Part shown: positions 39,350 through 51,739 of the stretch, one piece after another
Layout: each line of letters starts with the position of its first letter
Position numbering within the stretch: position 1 is the stretch's first letter
Assembly: GCA_964247055.1 (NCBI GenBank)
Contig: OZ176051.1
Coordinates: forward strand, 11,346,001 to 11,410,000
Reading direction: 5' to 3'
DNA: 64,000 bases
From: Paragordius varius
Taxonomy: Eukaryota; Nematomorpha
Made by a program: the position numbers and the translations under genes
Notes under the pieces: generated by a model
What the model saw: the letters and a program-made list of their open reading frames with translations, nothing else
What the model was told of the DNA's origin: nothing
The model's database searches: none

Positions 39350-40998
39350 GTTTATTATTGTGATGATGACCATATTTTTTACATATTAATTACATATTCT
39401 ATTTGGGTAGTAAACCTCGCTTTTTTGTTTCAAAGTCTGCATTTCAATTACTCCCAATTATCGTTTCATTTTTTATTATATATACCACAAGGATAATTTA
39501 AAAAAAGTATTTATAAAATATGTAATTTACATTTTATATTTTGCACAGAAAATGAATATTGTCATGTTTTAATGTGTGTCTTAGCCTTCTAATTATTAAT
39601 TAATTTATTTATTTATTTAAATATTTCCTACGTTTTGAATAAATACATATATATCAATTTTTTAATAAAAATATTTTAAATTGAAAACAACGGTACAGTT
39701 TTGCCATTAAATTTGATCTCTTAGCATCCTGATGCAAGATAATTATATTTTTGTAACCTTCATACTTATAATTTACTGAGCAACATTATAATTTATATAT
39801 ACAGTGAGTCCCTCCTATAATACCCCCTTATATGCGCTTTGAATGACCAGCACCCATAAACCAATTATTAAACTTTCTGATCATCATCAACTCTACCGCT
39901 TTTTATATAAGTTCATAAAGCAAAAAAAATTTGTCATTTTTTTCAATTCTTGTGGATTATTATAATATATTTAAGAAATAATATAAGAAAAATTTAATAA
40001 AAAAAATGAAAAATTCTTTAAAAATTATGATGACCAATGTTAGTTTCATGTAACCGGGGTAATTATGCAAGGTTTATTATATTTATTAAATAGAATGATT
40101 GCCATATAATAACTTGAACAGTTTATAAGAATTTAATGTTTGTCACGCCCAGATATAGATTGGGCTAAAATATTTTTCTACAATAGAGCATAAGATTCGT
40201 GCAAATATTATAAATAGTTTAGGCATATTTTATTGAAGAGTAAAAATTATCCTTTCATTGTTTTCATTAGCTCCATTATTTCTATTATCATTTTGTCCAT
40301 GCTTAAACTAACTGTTTTTCCTTATTTGAGTAATTGTTATATTATCATAAAGTGAGCCAATCACAACTTACAAAAATTATAAATCTTATTAAGCAAATGT
40401 AGATATCATTTTTAAACGTAAGTGATTATTTTTTAATTTAATTTTTATTGTATTATAATATATATATATATATATATTATATTTCTTAACTCCTGATGAT
40501 GCCTTTGACGAAAATTTAACAACCAATGAATTATAATTTATATGTACGTTATTTTACGACGATTTCCATATCGTTCACAATAGAAGTTGTCGTTATCCAC
40601 TCAAGAAAATTCCAATTTCTATCGGAACTTTGTTTAAAATAATTTTTAGGGACTTCATAAGATAAAAGTGGCCCGATTATTAACGGCGCTCTAAATATAT
40701 GCATTTTCATGCAGCTAGGCTACAATTAGCACGCCAGGCTTAAACCAAGGGCTTTCAAAGATATTAAAAATGGCACCTGAAATATAATTTTCGTGAGTCT
40801 TATAAGTTTTCGAAAAATGCGTATAAACCATGATTTATATTATGTAGCATATGTGTATATATATAGACTAAACAATCAGAAGCTTATTAAGATAGATTTG
40901 AGTATATTCATAGCCTGTGAATAAGTTTTTCCTTCATATATTGCACAAAAAGATTCTGATGTAATAGATGAATTAAATAAATGTATCAGGATTGTTTG
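39350..40998. other. Intergenic stretch
   Basis: Holds the 3' flank of the RUN-like gene (AATAAA at 39638-39643) and AT-rich sequence with a short TA tract near 40459. No coding region is seen. Confidence 0.4.
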
Positions 40999-41006
40999 GT
41001 TATAGG

Positions 41007-43411
41007 TAAGGTGACCAGACGTCCCGCTTTTGGCGGGACAGTCCCGCTTTCTCACACTTTGTCCCGCGTCCCGCTGCGTTTTTGAAATGTCCCGCTTTTT
41101 CACGATTATAAATTTTTTTTTAAATACATTTAAATTTATTATAAAAAATTTATTTATCCGTTTAAATTTTTTATCATTAGTTATCTTTAAAATCTATATT
41201 AATTTTAAATTGAGATTTTTTATTTTTAAATTAAAATATTTATTTTTTTCGAATGTATATCATATGATTATACATTTTGGTTCCTAATCCTACTGCCAAC
41301 ATTATCAAAATACAAATAAATACCACAAATCGGTAGCTTATACGTTTACTCCAAAAAATTAAGGTAATAAAATATTTTTTTATACTAATATTTTAGTTAT
41401 AATACCTGCCAACATTAGCAAAAAGACAAATTAATACAACAAATCGGTAGCTTATACGTTTACTCCAGAAAATTAAGGCAATATAATATTTTTTTATCCT
41501 ATATTAATTTGAAAATATGAGTACAAAAAGAGGTTGTAAATTCAACGATAAATTAATGAAAGAATTTCCTTTTATCAAAAAAACGAAGAATGAATCATTT
41601 GTTAAATGTTCTTTATGCGAGGGGGAATTCACCCTAGCACATGGCGGCAAGCATGATATTACAAAGCATATGAAAACACAGAAACATAAACAATGTTTAG
41701 ATATGGCGGCATCATCTTACAAAATGGCGATTTTAAACCGCTTTCGGAGAAAGAAGAAAAGAATTTGGGACTAGCCGAATGCGTTTTATCTTTTCACGCC
41801 GTTAATCACAATCATTCCTGTAGATCTATGGAATGTACCTCACAGGTTATTCGTGCCCGTACAAAGGCTGAAGCCATTGTATGCAATGTCCTTTTGTCAC
41901 ATGCATTTTCTGAAATACAAAAAGTTTTGCTGACTGATGTATCAAATCAGGAAACAAAATTATTTCCCACTTTAATGAGATATATTGATTCAGAAACCGG
42001 AGTTTAATTAAAATTTATTTTATTTCTCTACCCGTTGTAAATTTCGACATAATTTTTACTTCAATAATGAATATTCTAGAAAAAATAATGACGAAATCAT
42101 CGCATGCGCTGTCAACACCAATACGAACTTCGGTAGAAAAGCAAGGAGGGGAACAAAAAATAATTTTCATAAATTACCAGATAATCTTAATCAAAACATT
42201 ATTGACGTTGGGTGTGCAGCGCAAACGCTAAAAAGCTGCTGATTTGTTACCCCTAGATGTGAAAAATGAAGTTGTTAAAATATATTTCTAATTTTATATA
42301 CACGGTACGAGTTGAAACGCTTAAGGAATTCTGTGAAAATGCAGAAGTTCAATATCAAAAAATGCTTGGATATTGTAAAACTCGTTGAGCTCTTCTGCCA
42401 GCTCTCGAAACAATTTTAATAATATCCTTTAAAATCGTTTTTTTTCACAGGACAAACTTTGGAAAAGTTTTTTAAAAGTGATCTTCAAAAATATGGTTAA
42501 AGTTCCTACATAATCAAGCTTCTCTCTTTCAACATGTTATTAAATTGATAGAAGGTGACAAAAATTCGGGAATCGAAATAGCCAATGTAGTTAGTAACCG
42601 GAAATTCCAATGTCAAGAAAGGAAAATAATTTTTATCAGTAACCATCCGCAATATTATATATAAGTTAGAAGAACAAGGCTTAATAAATCCCCAAGATAT
42701 CCTTCCCCATATAAAAATGTTTTATACAAGCTGTAGATCATTTGGAAGACTGGACGGTGCAATTCAATGAAATCGATCATTTTAATTGGAGAACATTAAA
42801 ACCAGAATTTAATTGGTGCGATGTTCAAAAATCATTTGGTTATATCTGCATCTCCCGAAAATTCCCAAAAAGTAACCTTTTAGAAAATGATCTTTTTTCA
42901 GAAGTATCATTAGTTATAAAATATATTAATAATGAATAAATTATGGACAACCGAAAAAAATACAGTAGAAAAGAAATGGTTAGAAATGTTTCATCATTTT
43001 GAAACAAACTATGTTCCATAAAATAATATTTTAAAAATTGTGTAATTTGCACTATCTTTACTTGGAACCAACGCTGCTACTGAGCGCGTTTTTTCCACAG
43101 TAAATCAGATCTGGACATCGGAAAAATTAAATTTAAATGTTAAAACTTTAAAGGCCATTTTATCTGTCAAATATAATTTGACAAATTCTTGTGAAGATTT
43201 CTACAATATTTTAAAAAATTATGACAATCTGCTAAAAAGCATTCACTCAACCAAGGAATAAAATATTTTTTATATTTATAATGTATTTGTGTTAAAAATA
43301 AATAAATATTACAATAAATTTTTTGTATAAAAATTTTTGGTTGTACCCCCCTCCACGCCCCCCTTTCTCTGAGTTGTCCCGCTTTTTCCCTCAAAAAATC
43401 TGGTCTCCTTA
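41007..43411 (+). mobile_element. hAT transposon, decayed but with both ends and target duplication
   Basis: The element starts TAAGGTGACCAGACG and ends with the complement of TAAGGAGACCAGATT. Perfect 8-bp duplications GTTATAGG flank it at 40999-41006 and 43412-43419. Size is 2405 bp. The left end has six copies of GTCCCGC (41021, 41033 inverted, 41041, 41061, 41068, 41089) and the right end has one, likely transposase-binding sites. Remnants of transposase lie between: a BED-type zinc finger (CSLC then HITKHMKTQKH-like spacing, 41610-41690), middle pieces, and the C-terminal dimerisation segment (LLGTNAATERVFSTVNQIW, about 43060-43110, then SEKLNLNVKTLKAI). The single protein is split over several frames, so it is inactive. 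Confidence 0.9.
41517..43260 (+). pseudogene. hAT transposase pseudogene
   Basis: Starts at an ATG with MSTKRGCKFNDKLMKEFPF and a zinc finger of the type in which CSLCEGEF is followed by an AHGGKHDITKH stretch. The reading frame changes near 41700-41770 and at several later places; stops occur at about 42005 and in the 42010-42700 region. The 42742-42939 piece (VQFNEIDHFNWRTLKP) and the C-terminal hATC piece ending FYNILKNYDNLLKSIHSTKE at about 43257 are still clear. The usual family length would be about 600-700 residues. Confidence 0.8.
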
Positions 43412-43419
43412 GTTATAGG

Positions 43420-44503
43420 GTATGCGAATCATTTTGTTGTTGACTGACACTTTATCTATCACATTTTACATTCAATCTTTATCATAATATAAGGTGCCTC
43501 ATTTTTATTACTGGGCATTGCATGTTATAGTCATAATTTATAAATATTAACAAAAAATTAAGACGACTACTTTGTTTTATATAAACTGCATCAAAAATCG
43601 GGGTGAGTGATCAATACATATATTCTGAAAACAAGATTATCATGTGGGTTTGGCCTCTAAGAGCGAGAAACCTTTTGTAGTAGATGCTGCATATATCAAA
43701 ATGCCAATTTTTTTTCACTTCCTATTAAGCAAAATTTTTTGGTGAATAAAACATTTTTGCAAATATTGTGCTTTTTTAAATTTAACGCTAATATAAAGTT
43801 AATATTTTATTAACACCTCGATTCGAATTGGGGTATAAATACCCCAAATATATAGATTGATGTTTTTAAAATACTAATGATAGAAGCGCTTCCAATTTAA
43901 ATTTATGCTTATATCCCAATAAAAATAATATAAATAAGCCAAAATATATAAATAGAATTTAGTATTGAAAAAAAAGTTCCGTATCAAACTACTTGTAATC
44001 CATTTTTATTTTACAACATTTTTGAAAAATACCGTATTTTGATTTTAAGCCTAAAATTAAGTTTTAAGATTACATTTAACATTGATATAAATAGAAAATA
44101 TATATTTTGCATTTTTGTATGAAGCTTATGCACGCATGTTATAAATTTTTACCTCTGGTTTTTACCTCTAAGTAATATCAAGTCTTTTTGAATAAATTTT
44201 TTATTATATTTCGGTTTATTAATGTTATATAAGTGCAGACTTTTACCATGGTTTCAATTTATTTCATATCTTTTGAATATTTAATTTTAAACAAGCCTGA
44301 GGTATCTAACTACCCCTATTTGAATCGAAGGACTGAAATGAATGTGTTTGAAAATAACATTCAACAAAATTTGTTTAGTTTATGGCTAAATTTTTACCTT
44401 TAATCCATAAAATACTAATCAATATTTGAATTAATCTTTCTTTTCTTCATTTTAGTGCATCAATAAGTGTTAAAGTCAAATAATCAAAAAATTATATAAA
44501 CAT
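43420..44503. other. Intergenic stretch upstream of NSRP1
   Basis: No coding region is seen. It holds one TTAA-ended element (43810-44350) and the NSRP1 promoter/leader, including a possible intron end before the start codon. Confidence 0.4.
43810..44350 (+). mobile_element. TTAA-ended element, copy 1
   Basis: Left end TTAACACCTCGATTCGAATTGGGGTA with a GGGGTA...TACCCC hairpin. The right part has GGTATCTAACTACCCC and TTTGAATCGAAGGACTG. The outermost right end is worn. It is colinear over its length with the copy at 46236-46822. Confidence 0.7.
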
Positions 44504-47500
44504 ATGGAGGAACGTCAATATGGTTTACTCGACGCTAAAGGCGAGAAAATTTCGCTTAAGCTAAAACACACCTCTAAACCCTTAAATATTAATTTACCAA
44601 AAGAGGTTTTTTAATAAATATAATTACAGGATATTGGTAAAGAAACATATGATTATCCTAAGATAAAATATAAAGCCCAGGAGGTATGATTTTGTACCTA
44701 ATTATTATATTTGATTTAGATAAAAGGACTTTTGGAAGATAAATCAATATATGAATATGATGCTTTATATGACGAAATCAAACAAAAGGTGGATGAAGAA
44801 AAATCTCAAAAGATTGCTGAATCCAGATCTAATATTGTTAGATTTTACTTATGATATTTAACGCCTAAATAGTCAAAACAATTTTTTCAAAAATACTTTT
44901 TTGCACAAATTACAAACTTTTATCCGTCTTTTTAATCTGTATCAAAACGAAATAATTACATTAATTTTTTCAGTTCTTTTCCTATTTTACAATTATTACA
45001 TAATATAATGCATGAAAATGATTTGGTACACATTTTTTTGTAAATAGTATTGCACAAAAATTTTATATTTTACAAAACAAAAAAGGGTTGTCACAATATT
45101 AGTATGCACAAATACAGGTTGGACTGTATTTTTAAATTGATAATAATATACGAAATCAATTGTTTTTATAAAGTGTATCCGTGCTATAAATAATGGTATT
45201 AAATTAATAACGTCTAAGATTTTTATGGTGCATAAACATTTTCAAGGGCATGTGAAATAAAAATCGCCATGTATTCGAAATATTTTCTGATTTATTTGGA
45301 GGAAGGCTTTCACACATATTGCTTAATTTTTTAACATTGATATTAAACATATTCAAAAATCATTATAACTTCAAAACTTAATAAAACTTAAAAAAAATAA
45401 ATTTTCAAAGGCAATCCTATAATAAAACCTATCGGAATGCAAATAAAGAAATGAGATCTAGATTAATTATATATATAAAAATCAAACTCTTTAAGTGTAC
45501 CAATGTCTGCACTCTAATTTTTATGTTTTGTGATTATATTTTTAATTTTGACAATTTTAATTTATTTTAGCCCAAGTACATGGGTAAACTTTTGGAAGCG
45601 GCTAAACGGCGACAAATCCAACATGAAAAATGGCAAGAATCCCGAATAGCTAAAGAGCGGGAGGCCGAGGGCGACCAGTTTAAGGATAAAGAAATTTTTA
45701 TCACGTCAACCTACAAACAACAAATGGATGAGATTGCTCTTAAACGGCAACAAGAAACTCAAGCCGAAAATGCTGAAAGTATGTAACATAATATATTACT
45801 ATAGAATGGGAAATTAGATTGTATTTTATGGTTTTTGACCTATTTTCAATTATTTTACATAATTTTAAACTGTATATTTTTTTTAATTTCTTAAAATTTT
45901 GGACATTTATAAGATTTTAACACCTATAAGTATGATGTTTCATTTGCAAATCCAAGGGTAAACTATGATGAATTACTGCTTAACATTTAGTTTAAGCCGT
46001 AAAATTAAAAGCAAATTATATGTATTTATTTTTATAAAGCAAGAAAAATTTTGAAATTTTAGTTTGATAGTTTGAATCTAAAATTGTCACTGAGAATTCA
46101 ATAACCAGGTTTAAAAAATATGAATCTGAGGGCTTTTTCCTTTAATATGATCGTTTTATGATATATTGTATAAAAATAAGATATGGTTTAACATGACATT
46201 TTTTTATTTACATTTAGTTATTTAAATTATTTAGATTAACACTTCGATTCAAATTGGGGTATCCAATTACCCCAGACTAAATATAATTTAGGATTTTTAT
46301 AAAACTACTGAAGGAAACGGTCTTAATTTAAATTTATGCTTCTATCCTAATAAAAATTATATAAATATACCAAAATATCTAAATAAAATTTTGTTTTGAA
46401 AAAAGTTTCATGTCAAACTACTTGGACGCCATTTTTATTTTCTAAAATTTTTGCAAAATATCGTCTTCATTTAATTTTAAAGGTAAATGTAAAGCTAATT
46501 TATTATTTAAATTATATCTAACATTGATAGAAATAGAAAAAGCTGTTTAATTTGTATTATTTTTCAATTTTACCATTGCACGCATATCACGTTGACTTAA
46601 TTTTTACCTTTCGGTTTTAGCTCAAAATAAGTAATATGAAGTATTTTTGAATAAAATTTTTTATATATTTCGGTTTATTAATGTTATATAAGTGCACGTT
46701 TTTGCCATGGTTTCGATAACTTCCATATTTTTTAAAGAATTTAATTTTAAACAGGCCTGGGGTATTTAACTACCCCAATTTGAATCGAAGGACTAAAATG
46801 AATGTGTCGTATCCAAGTGTTATATTGATAAAAATATATTTGCATACCTTTGTTATTTTCATTAACTTAATTTTTATATTTGACATCCTTTATTATAGCC
46901 TGGTTAAATTTGTATGCATTCACATTACACCTATTTAGATCATATATTATTGATTGTAAATTTAGTTATTAATTTTTAACAGTTTTTTACGTTTTAATCA
47001 TATCATAGTGCTTTTATTTTGATAATAATGTTTAATTTATTGGCAAGTTGCTTTTTTTAACAAACTTTCTTCACACTATATATTAAAGTTTTGACACTTT
47101 TTAGAAAATTAATGATTGAAACAATCATTTTTGTTATAAATTATTCATTATTCTAATTACAAAAATGCAATTTTTATATATTTTTAAATGTCTAATATAG
47201 AAAAAGAACGTGAAAATATGACTTATTTTAAATTCTACAACAATATCTACAAACAAAGATATGGGGAAATACTAGATAATAAACAAGGTCATAAATTAAT
47301 CGAGAACCCCAATGAAAAAAATGACAATCAAACCGAGCTTAATAAGAAAATCAATGCTGATGAAAACAAAAAGTACGTGAATGTATAAATAAATTTATAA
47401 AGACAAACGAAAAGTAAAAATAATTTTTGACAAAAGAATAGAGACATAAGTTAAACATTTGGAAATAAAATACCCCAATTACAGATTTCTTTAATATAAA

Positions 47501-50425
47501 TATATTAATCTTTTACTTTTAATATTACATTTTAAATAAAACATAATTATAATCATTTTATTTTAAATTGCTTGGTATTGTTTTAAGAAGTATCCTATAT
47601 TATGTATCGATCTATTGATCTTACCAATTTTTATTAACACACACCCACAATGATTTGCTTTTTAGTTCAAATGTAACAAATATGGATATGAATGCTAATA
47701 TTAGGAACAGTAGCCCAAATAATGTAAAAGAAAAAAATAAAAACTCCCCCATAGTAGTGACCCCTGAAAAAACAAGCGAAAATGAATATCAAGTCCCTGA
47801 ATACGATAGTTCTGAGGAGGAAGGCCGGAGAAAGCACGTTAATTTGCGATATGGCTTAAATATACCTGAAGGATACGTTAATAAATTAGCACCTGATGGT
47901 AAAAATTTTCTTTGGGAACTCTTAATAAATAATATTATGTAAAGTGACAAAATGTAAAAATTAAAATATTTTTTTATCTTTTTTTTTCAACATTCGTATT
48001 TTGTGATTCAAACCGATAATTAGATTTTAAATAAGCAAGATTATAATATTATGGTTTTCTTTTTAAAAATATTTGTCTTTTAGTTTTTGGGTTTTGTCTA
48101 TGTAATTTAATTTTCAATGTAAAACTCTGGAATATTTATGGATTTTTTATTTAAAAGTTAAACAAATTTTTTAGAATTATAATGATTTGATTAGGATAGT
48201 TAAAAAATATGCTTTTTTAATATTTATTATTAAATGTTGTTTTATTTGTAGCACAAATCTTTTCGGTTTCTTCCTATAATCTTTTAATCGGTAGTTGTAA
48301 ATAAGGCACGATCTTAGATTATAAAAAAGGCTTATATTCGACATCTGTTACTTTAAATTTGTTTTTATGCGATTATTATGATATATGATATTCATTAGTT
48401 AATTTATGGTTATTTTGGATTATAATACTTTTGTTTTTCATTAAAGGACCAATTTTTTTTGGTTTGGTTTAGTTTAAGAATTAGACGGTATTATATGGCC
48501 AAAGTTTTGATCATTCATTTATATAGTTATCATTTTGAAATTCATATTTATTGTCCATATATACCATCTACACTTCGAATTCACCCTTTAACAATTTAAT
48601 GCACCCTAGTACAATACAACACCCTTGAACAATTCAAATTCTCCCTAAAAATATATTGTGTGTTCTTTAACTAATATACTTCATTATTTATATGAATAAA
48701 TCTTTATTGAATAGTTTTTTATTTTAGTATTATTTATAATTTTAACAAAATTTTATTTTTTAAAAATATATTAGTCTCAAAAAAGATATAATTTATTTGA
48801 GGGTGAATTTGTTGGAGTGAGAATTTGAATTGTTTAAGGGTGATTTTGAATTGTAAATGGTATATCTTATGTTTCTTAACAATTATTATTTGTACCTTTT
48901 TATTTTGTTTTTAACCACTATCAAAATTAGTGGATTATGCTATGCAAAAACGATCCATATCACGAACCCCTTCACCCGAATTTAGATCTCCAATTCGTGA
49001 TAATAAAACTCACAATAAAAAGAGTAAAAAATCCAAACATACGCACACGCCTCAACACTATCATAAACCTGATAAACGAGGTATTTTAACTTTTAGTTTT
49101 ATCAATTTTTTTAAAAAAATGGCTACCGAATTAAAACATCAATTTTTTTAATGTGCATGAGTAAAAATATGAATATTCAATGTGATTATTGAATTTTTGT
49201 AACTTTAACGATAAAATTTCTTCCTTTAATTAATTATATTCATTTGATAAATGAGCATTTCATTACATCGTTATATTTAATGTGTTAAATTAAACTTAAG
49301 CGTTAAAATCATTTTTTGTAGGCTGGAACGGTGTTTAAACATTTATATAAAAAACTATATTTTTTATATATTTTTTACTCGAATTTAAATATGCTAATTA
49401 TCACATTATGATAAACGAATGCTTAATATCAAATTCAAGTGGTAAAAAGAGAAAAATGAGGATTTATATTTGCGCATTTTGGTTCAATATTTTCAAATTT
49501 CATATCACTTTTAAATATAAATTTTACGCAATATTTTTGCTCTATCATAGAAAAAACTTCACGAAAAGAACGTTACAGATCTAGGTCTACATCTCAGGAT
49601 TCTAAGAGGAATCAAGAAAGAAGGAAAATCAAAACCCATACTGAGTCAACCAAACATAATAAACATTCTTCTCATAAAGTGGATGACCGTCACCGCACTA
49701 CTTATAGGAAATCTCCTACACCAGTCAAAACGCAACACTCAGATTATGAACGTAAGGCATATGCTAAAGAACACAGTAGGGAGCCGTTAAACGAAAGAAA
49801 TGTTGATAAACACAAGTCTAAATCAAGTTACAGTAAGAATTAGATTGGTTTAAAAACATAATGAGTTAAATTTCAATACTCTTTTACTTGTTTTTACCTA
49901 TTTTACTTCTTATATGATTGCAATTATATGCTATAATATTGAGTTTTGTCTCTATCCTAAATATGGATTTTAAAGGGTATGGTATCTATAAGATAATAAA
50001 AATAAATATATTCGACCTTTACTTTGTATGTGGATGAATGTTTTGAGACCATTTTAATTTCATATACTGTATATGCAGATTCAAGTAAAAAACGGTTTCA
50101 TACCAATTCAAATCCAACAAGACATACTACAACGGATGATGAGGATGGTGATAGCGAAGTTGAACGTGAGACTCAACGCGAAAAAGAACTTGCTCGTGAA
50201 AGATTAATAACCATTTTTGCGCGGCGGAATGTGGATCCTGAAGCCATTGAAGAAAAGCGTCAAGCTTACCTACAAAGGCTGAAAAACATTCAACTGCGTG
50301 GTGGATTAGATCCAGGTTTTGAATCTTTGAATGTGTCATCTGTCACGAATACGATAGAATTCAGTGTGATACAAAAAGCCTTTGAAATGGAGAATGATGG
50401 GATGCCATTATTGCCATGTTCTTAA
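44504..50425 (+). CDS. NSRP1: NSRP1-type nuclear speckle splicing regulator, complete, 9 exons
   Basis: NSRP1 (CCDC55) is a nuclear speckle protein that influences alternative splice-site choice. Exons 44504-44605, 44630-44683, 44720-44836, 45571-45778, 47201-47372, 47666-47898, 48931-49080, 49551-49832 and 50079-50425 join in phase (1665 nt, 554 residues; the human protein has 558). Family features in order: RQYGLL at the N-terminus; SIYEYDALYDEIKQK (62-76); PKYMGKLLEAAKRRQIQHEK from residue 92, continuing into the acidic/basic coiled coil with DKEIFITSTYKQQMDE; MTYFKFYNNI, matching the family's LSGFYRHLL; a charged linker; an Arg/Ser/His/Lys-rich region in exons 7-8; and a C-terminal RETQREKELARERLITIFARR, matching the RDRYLARQMAR end. 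The first two introns are only 24 and 36 nt; the others are 246 to 1422 nt and carry repeats. AATAAA lies at 50516-50521. The C-terminal tail after FARR is longer than in vertebrates. Confidence 0.9.
44606..44629 (+). other. 24-nt intron of NSRP1
   Basis: Starts GTTTTTTAATAA and ends TTACAG. Removal keeps phase 0 and joins LPKE to DIGKETYDYP. The next intron, 44684-44719, is 36 nt. Confidence 0.8.
46236..46822 (+). mobile_element. TTAA-ended element, copy 2
   Basis: Begins TTAACACTTCGATTCAAATT and ends ATCCAAGTGTTA. Inside each end is a GGGGTA...TACCCC hairpin and, at the right, AATTTGAATCGAAGGACT, the complement of the left arm. 587 bp, no coding capacity. It is in an NSRP1 intron, same orientation as copy 1. 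Confidence 0.8.
48558..48865. mobile_element. TATACCAT-ended MITE, copy C
   Basis: Begins TATACCATCTACACTTCGAA, then TTCACCC; ends TTTTGAATTGTAAATGGTATA. About 308 bp, in an intron of NSRP1, 65 bp before exon 7. Confidence 0.7.
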
Positions 50426-50545
50426 CGATAAAAAAATTATTTATTTGTTATTTTAATATTATATTCTGTACATCTACATTATATTATATGTACATTATCA
50501 AATTAATGAAATAGCAATAAAATGTAATACACTACCCTTCGTATT

Positions 50546-50785
50546 ATGTACGATTTACAATTCAAATTCACCCAAATGTGTTTTTGTGCTAATATAACTC
50601 AATTAATATGAAATATATCTTTATGGCTTAGTTTATTGATTTTTCAGTATAATTTTAATTCTAAACAAAAATTTTCAAAAATATATAAGAAATGTAATTT
50701 TAAAAACACATAATTTATTTTAGGGTGAATTTAAATTGTTTGAGGGTGAATTTAAGTTTGAAGGTGAATTTGAATTAATTTTATT
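50546..50785. mobile_element. TATACCAT-family MITE, copy D (worn ends)
   Basis: Left arm ATTTACAATTCAAATTCACCC, right arm with three GGGTGAATTT/AGGTGAATTTGAA words. The terminal TATACCAT words are lost. It begins just after the NSRP1 polyA signal. Confidence 0.55.
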
Positions 50786-51739
50786 ACCTGAAAGTATAAT
50801 TGTCTGATATTTAAACTACTTACTATTTTGCAGCGGAAAGAATTAAGATGGCTGCATAGAATATACCCATAGATATCCATATTCATTTTATTTTAATCGT
50901 TACGAATACATAATAAAGTTGTCATATATAGATAATTACTACCCTCAAAATATAAAATGAATTGAAAACGTTGGTGACAGGGCTCAAATACGGAAAATCT
51001 AGTTTAATATTTCGGGAATGAGGCGAGTTTATTTTTTCGTACCCACATGTAAAAATACTTTTAATGTTGCAAAACATCTGTACTGATAAGTGATACAGCC
51101 AACCTTATGTGATGGGATTAAGGATGAATTTCGATATATTATAGTTTTATATCACTGTCTTAATCGCAAATTAAACAATCACCTTGATTAAAATTATATA
51201 AGCTATTAATATGGTTATATTAAAATTCATGTTTATTAAAAAAAAACAAAAATATGTGTCGCCACTAAAAAAATTTGAGGAGGCAGTTTTATGTTTACGA
51301 TCGACAAAGATTTTTAATAGTAATCAAAAAAAATTTTAAATATATATTCATTATTTCCGAATACATGATTCCATATAATAAGAATTAATATTTTGCTCAA
51401 ATCGTCATAAGCTTCAAATATTATTACATTTTCTTATCATTAAATTACTTAAAACAGCAAGTTCGCACTTTGCTATATTGGAGGCAAATTTTTATATCAT
51501 AGTATCTAACCCGAGTAGCTTTAAATAAAAATATCTTTTAAAAAAAATCGCAGTTAAAATAAAAAGATTGGAAAATTCTGAATTATGCTACTATTTTTTA
51601 CATTTTTTGGTATTACGCGAAGAGGGTCTTTTGTAGAATCAATCTTTATAAAAATACTGTTAAGTTTAATAATTTACCGTTTTTTTAAAAAATTGGTAGC
51701 AAAGATTCTACCCTAGAAATGGGTTAAAGCTCCCAGCCC
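50786..51739. other. Non-coding stretch
   Basis: AT-rich sequence between NSRP1 and the LINE remnant. I see no gene. Confidence 0.35.

Noticed and set aside
41030-41287. Hydrophobic open frame at the left end of the hAT element
   Set aside because: It runs through the GTCCCGC terminal array and T-rich sequence; it has no coding sign and precedes the transposase start.
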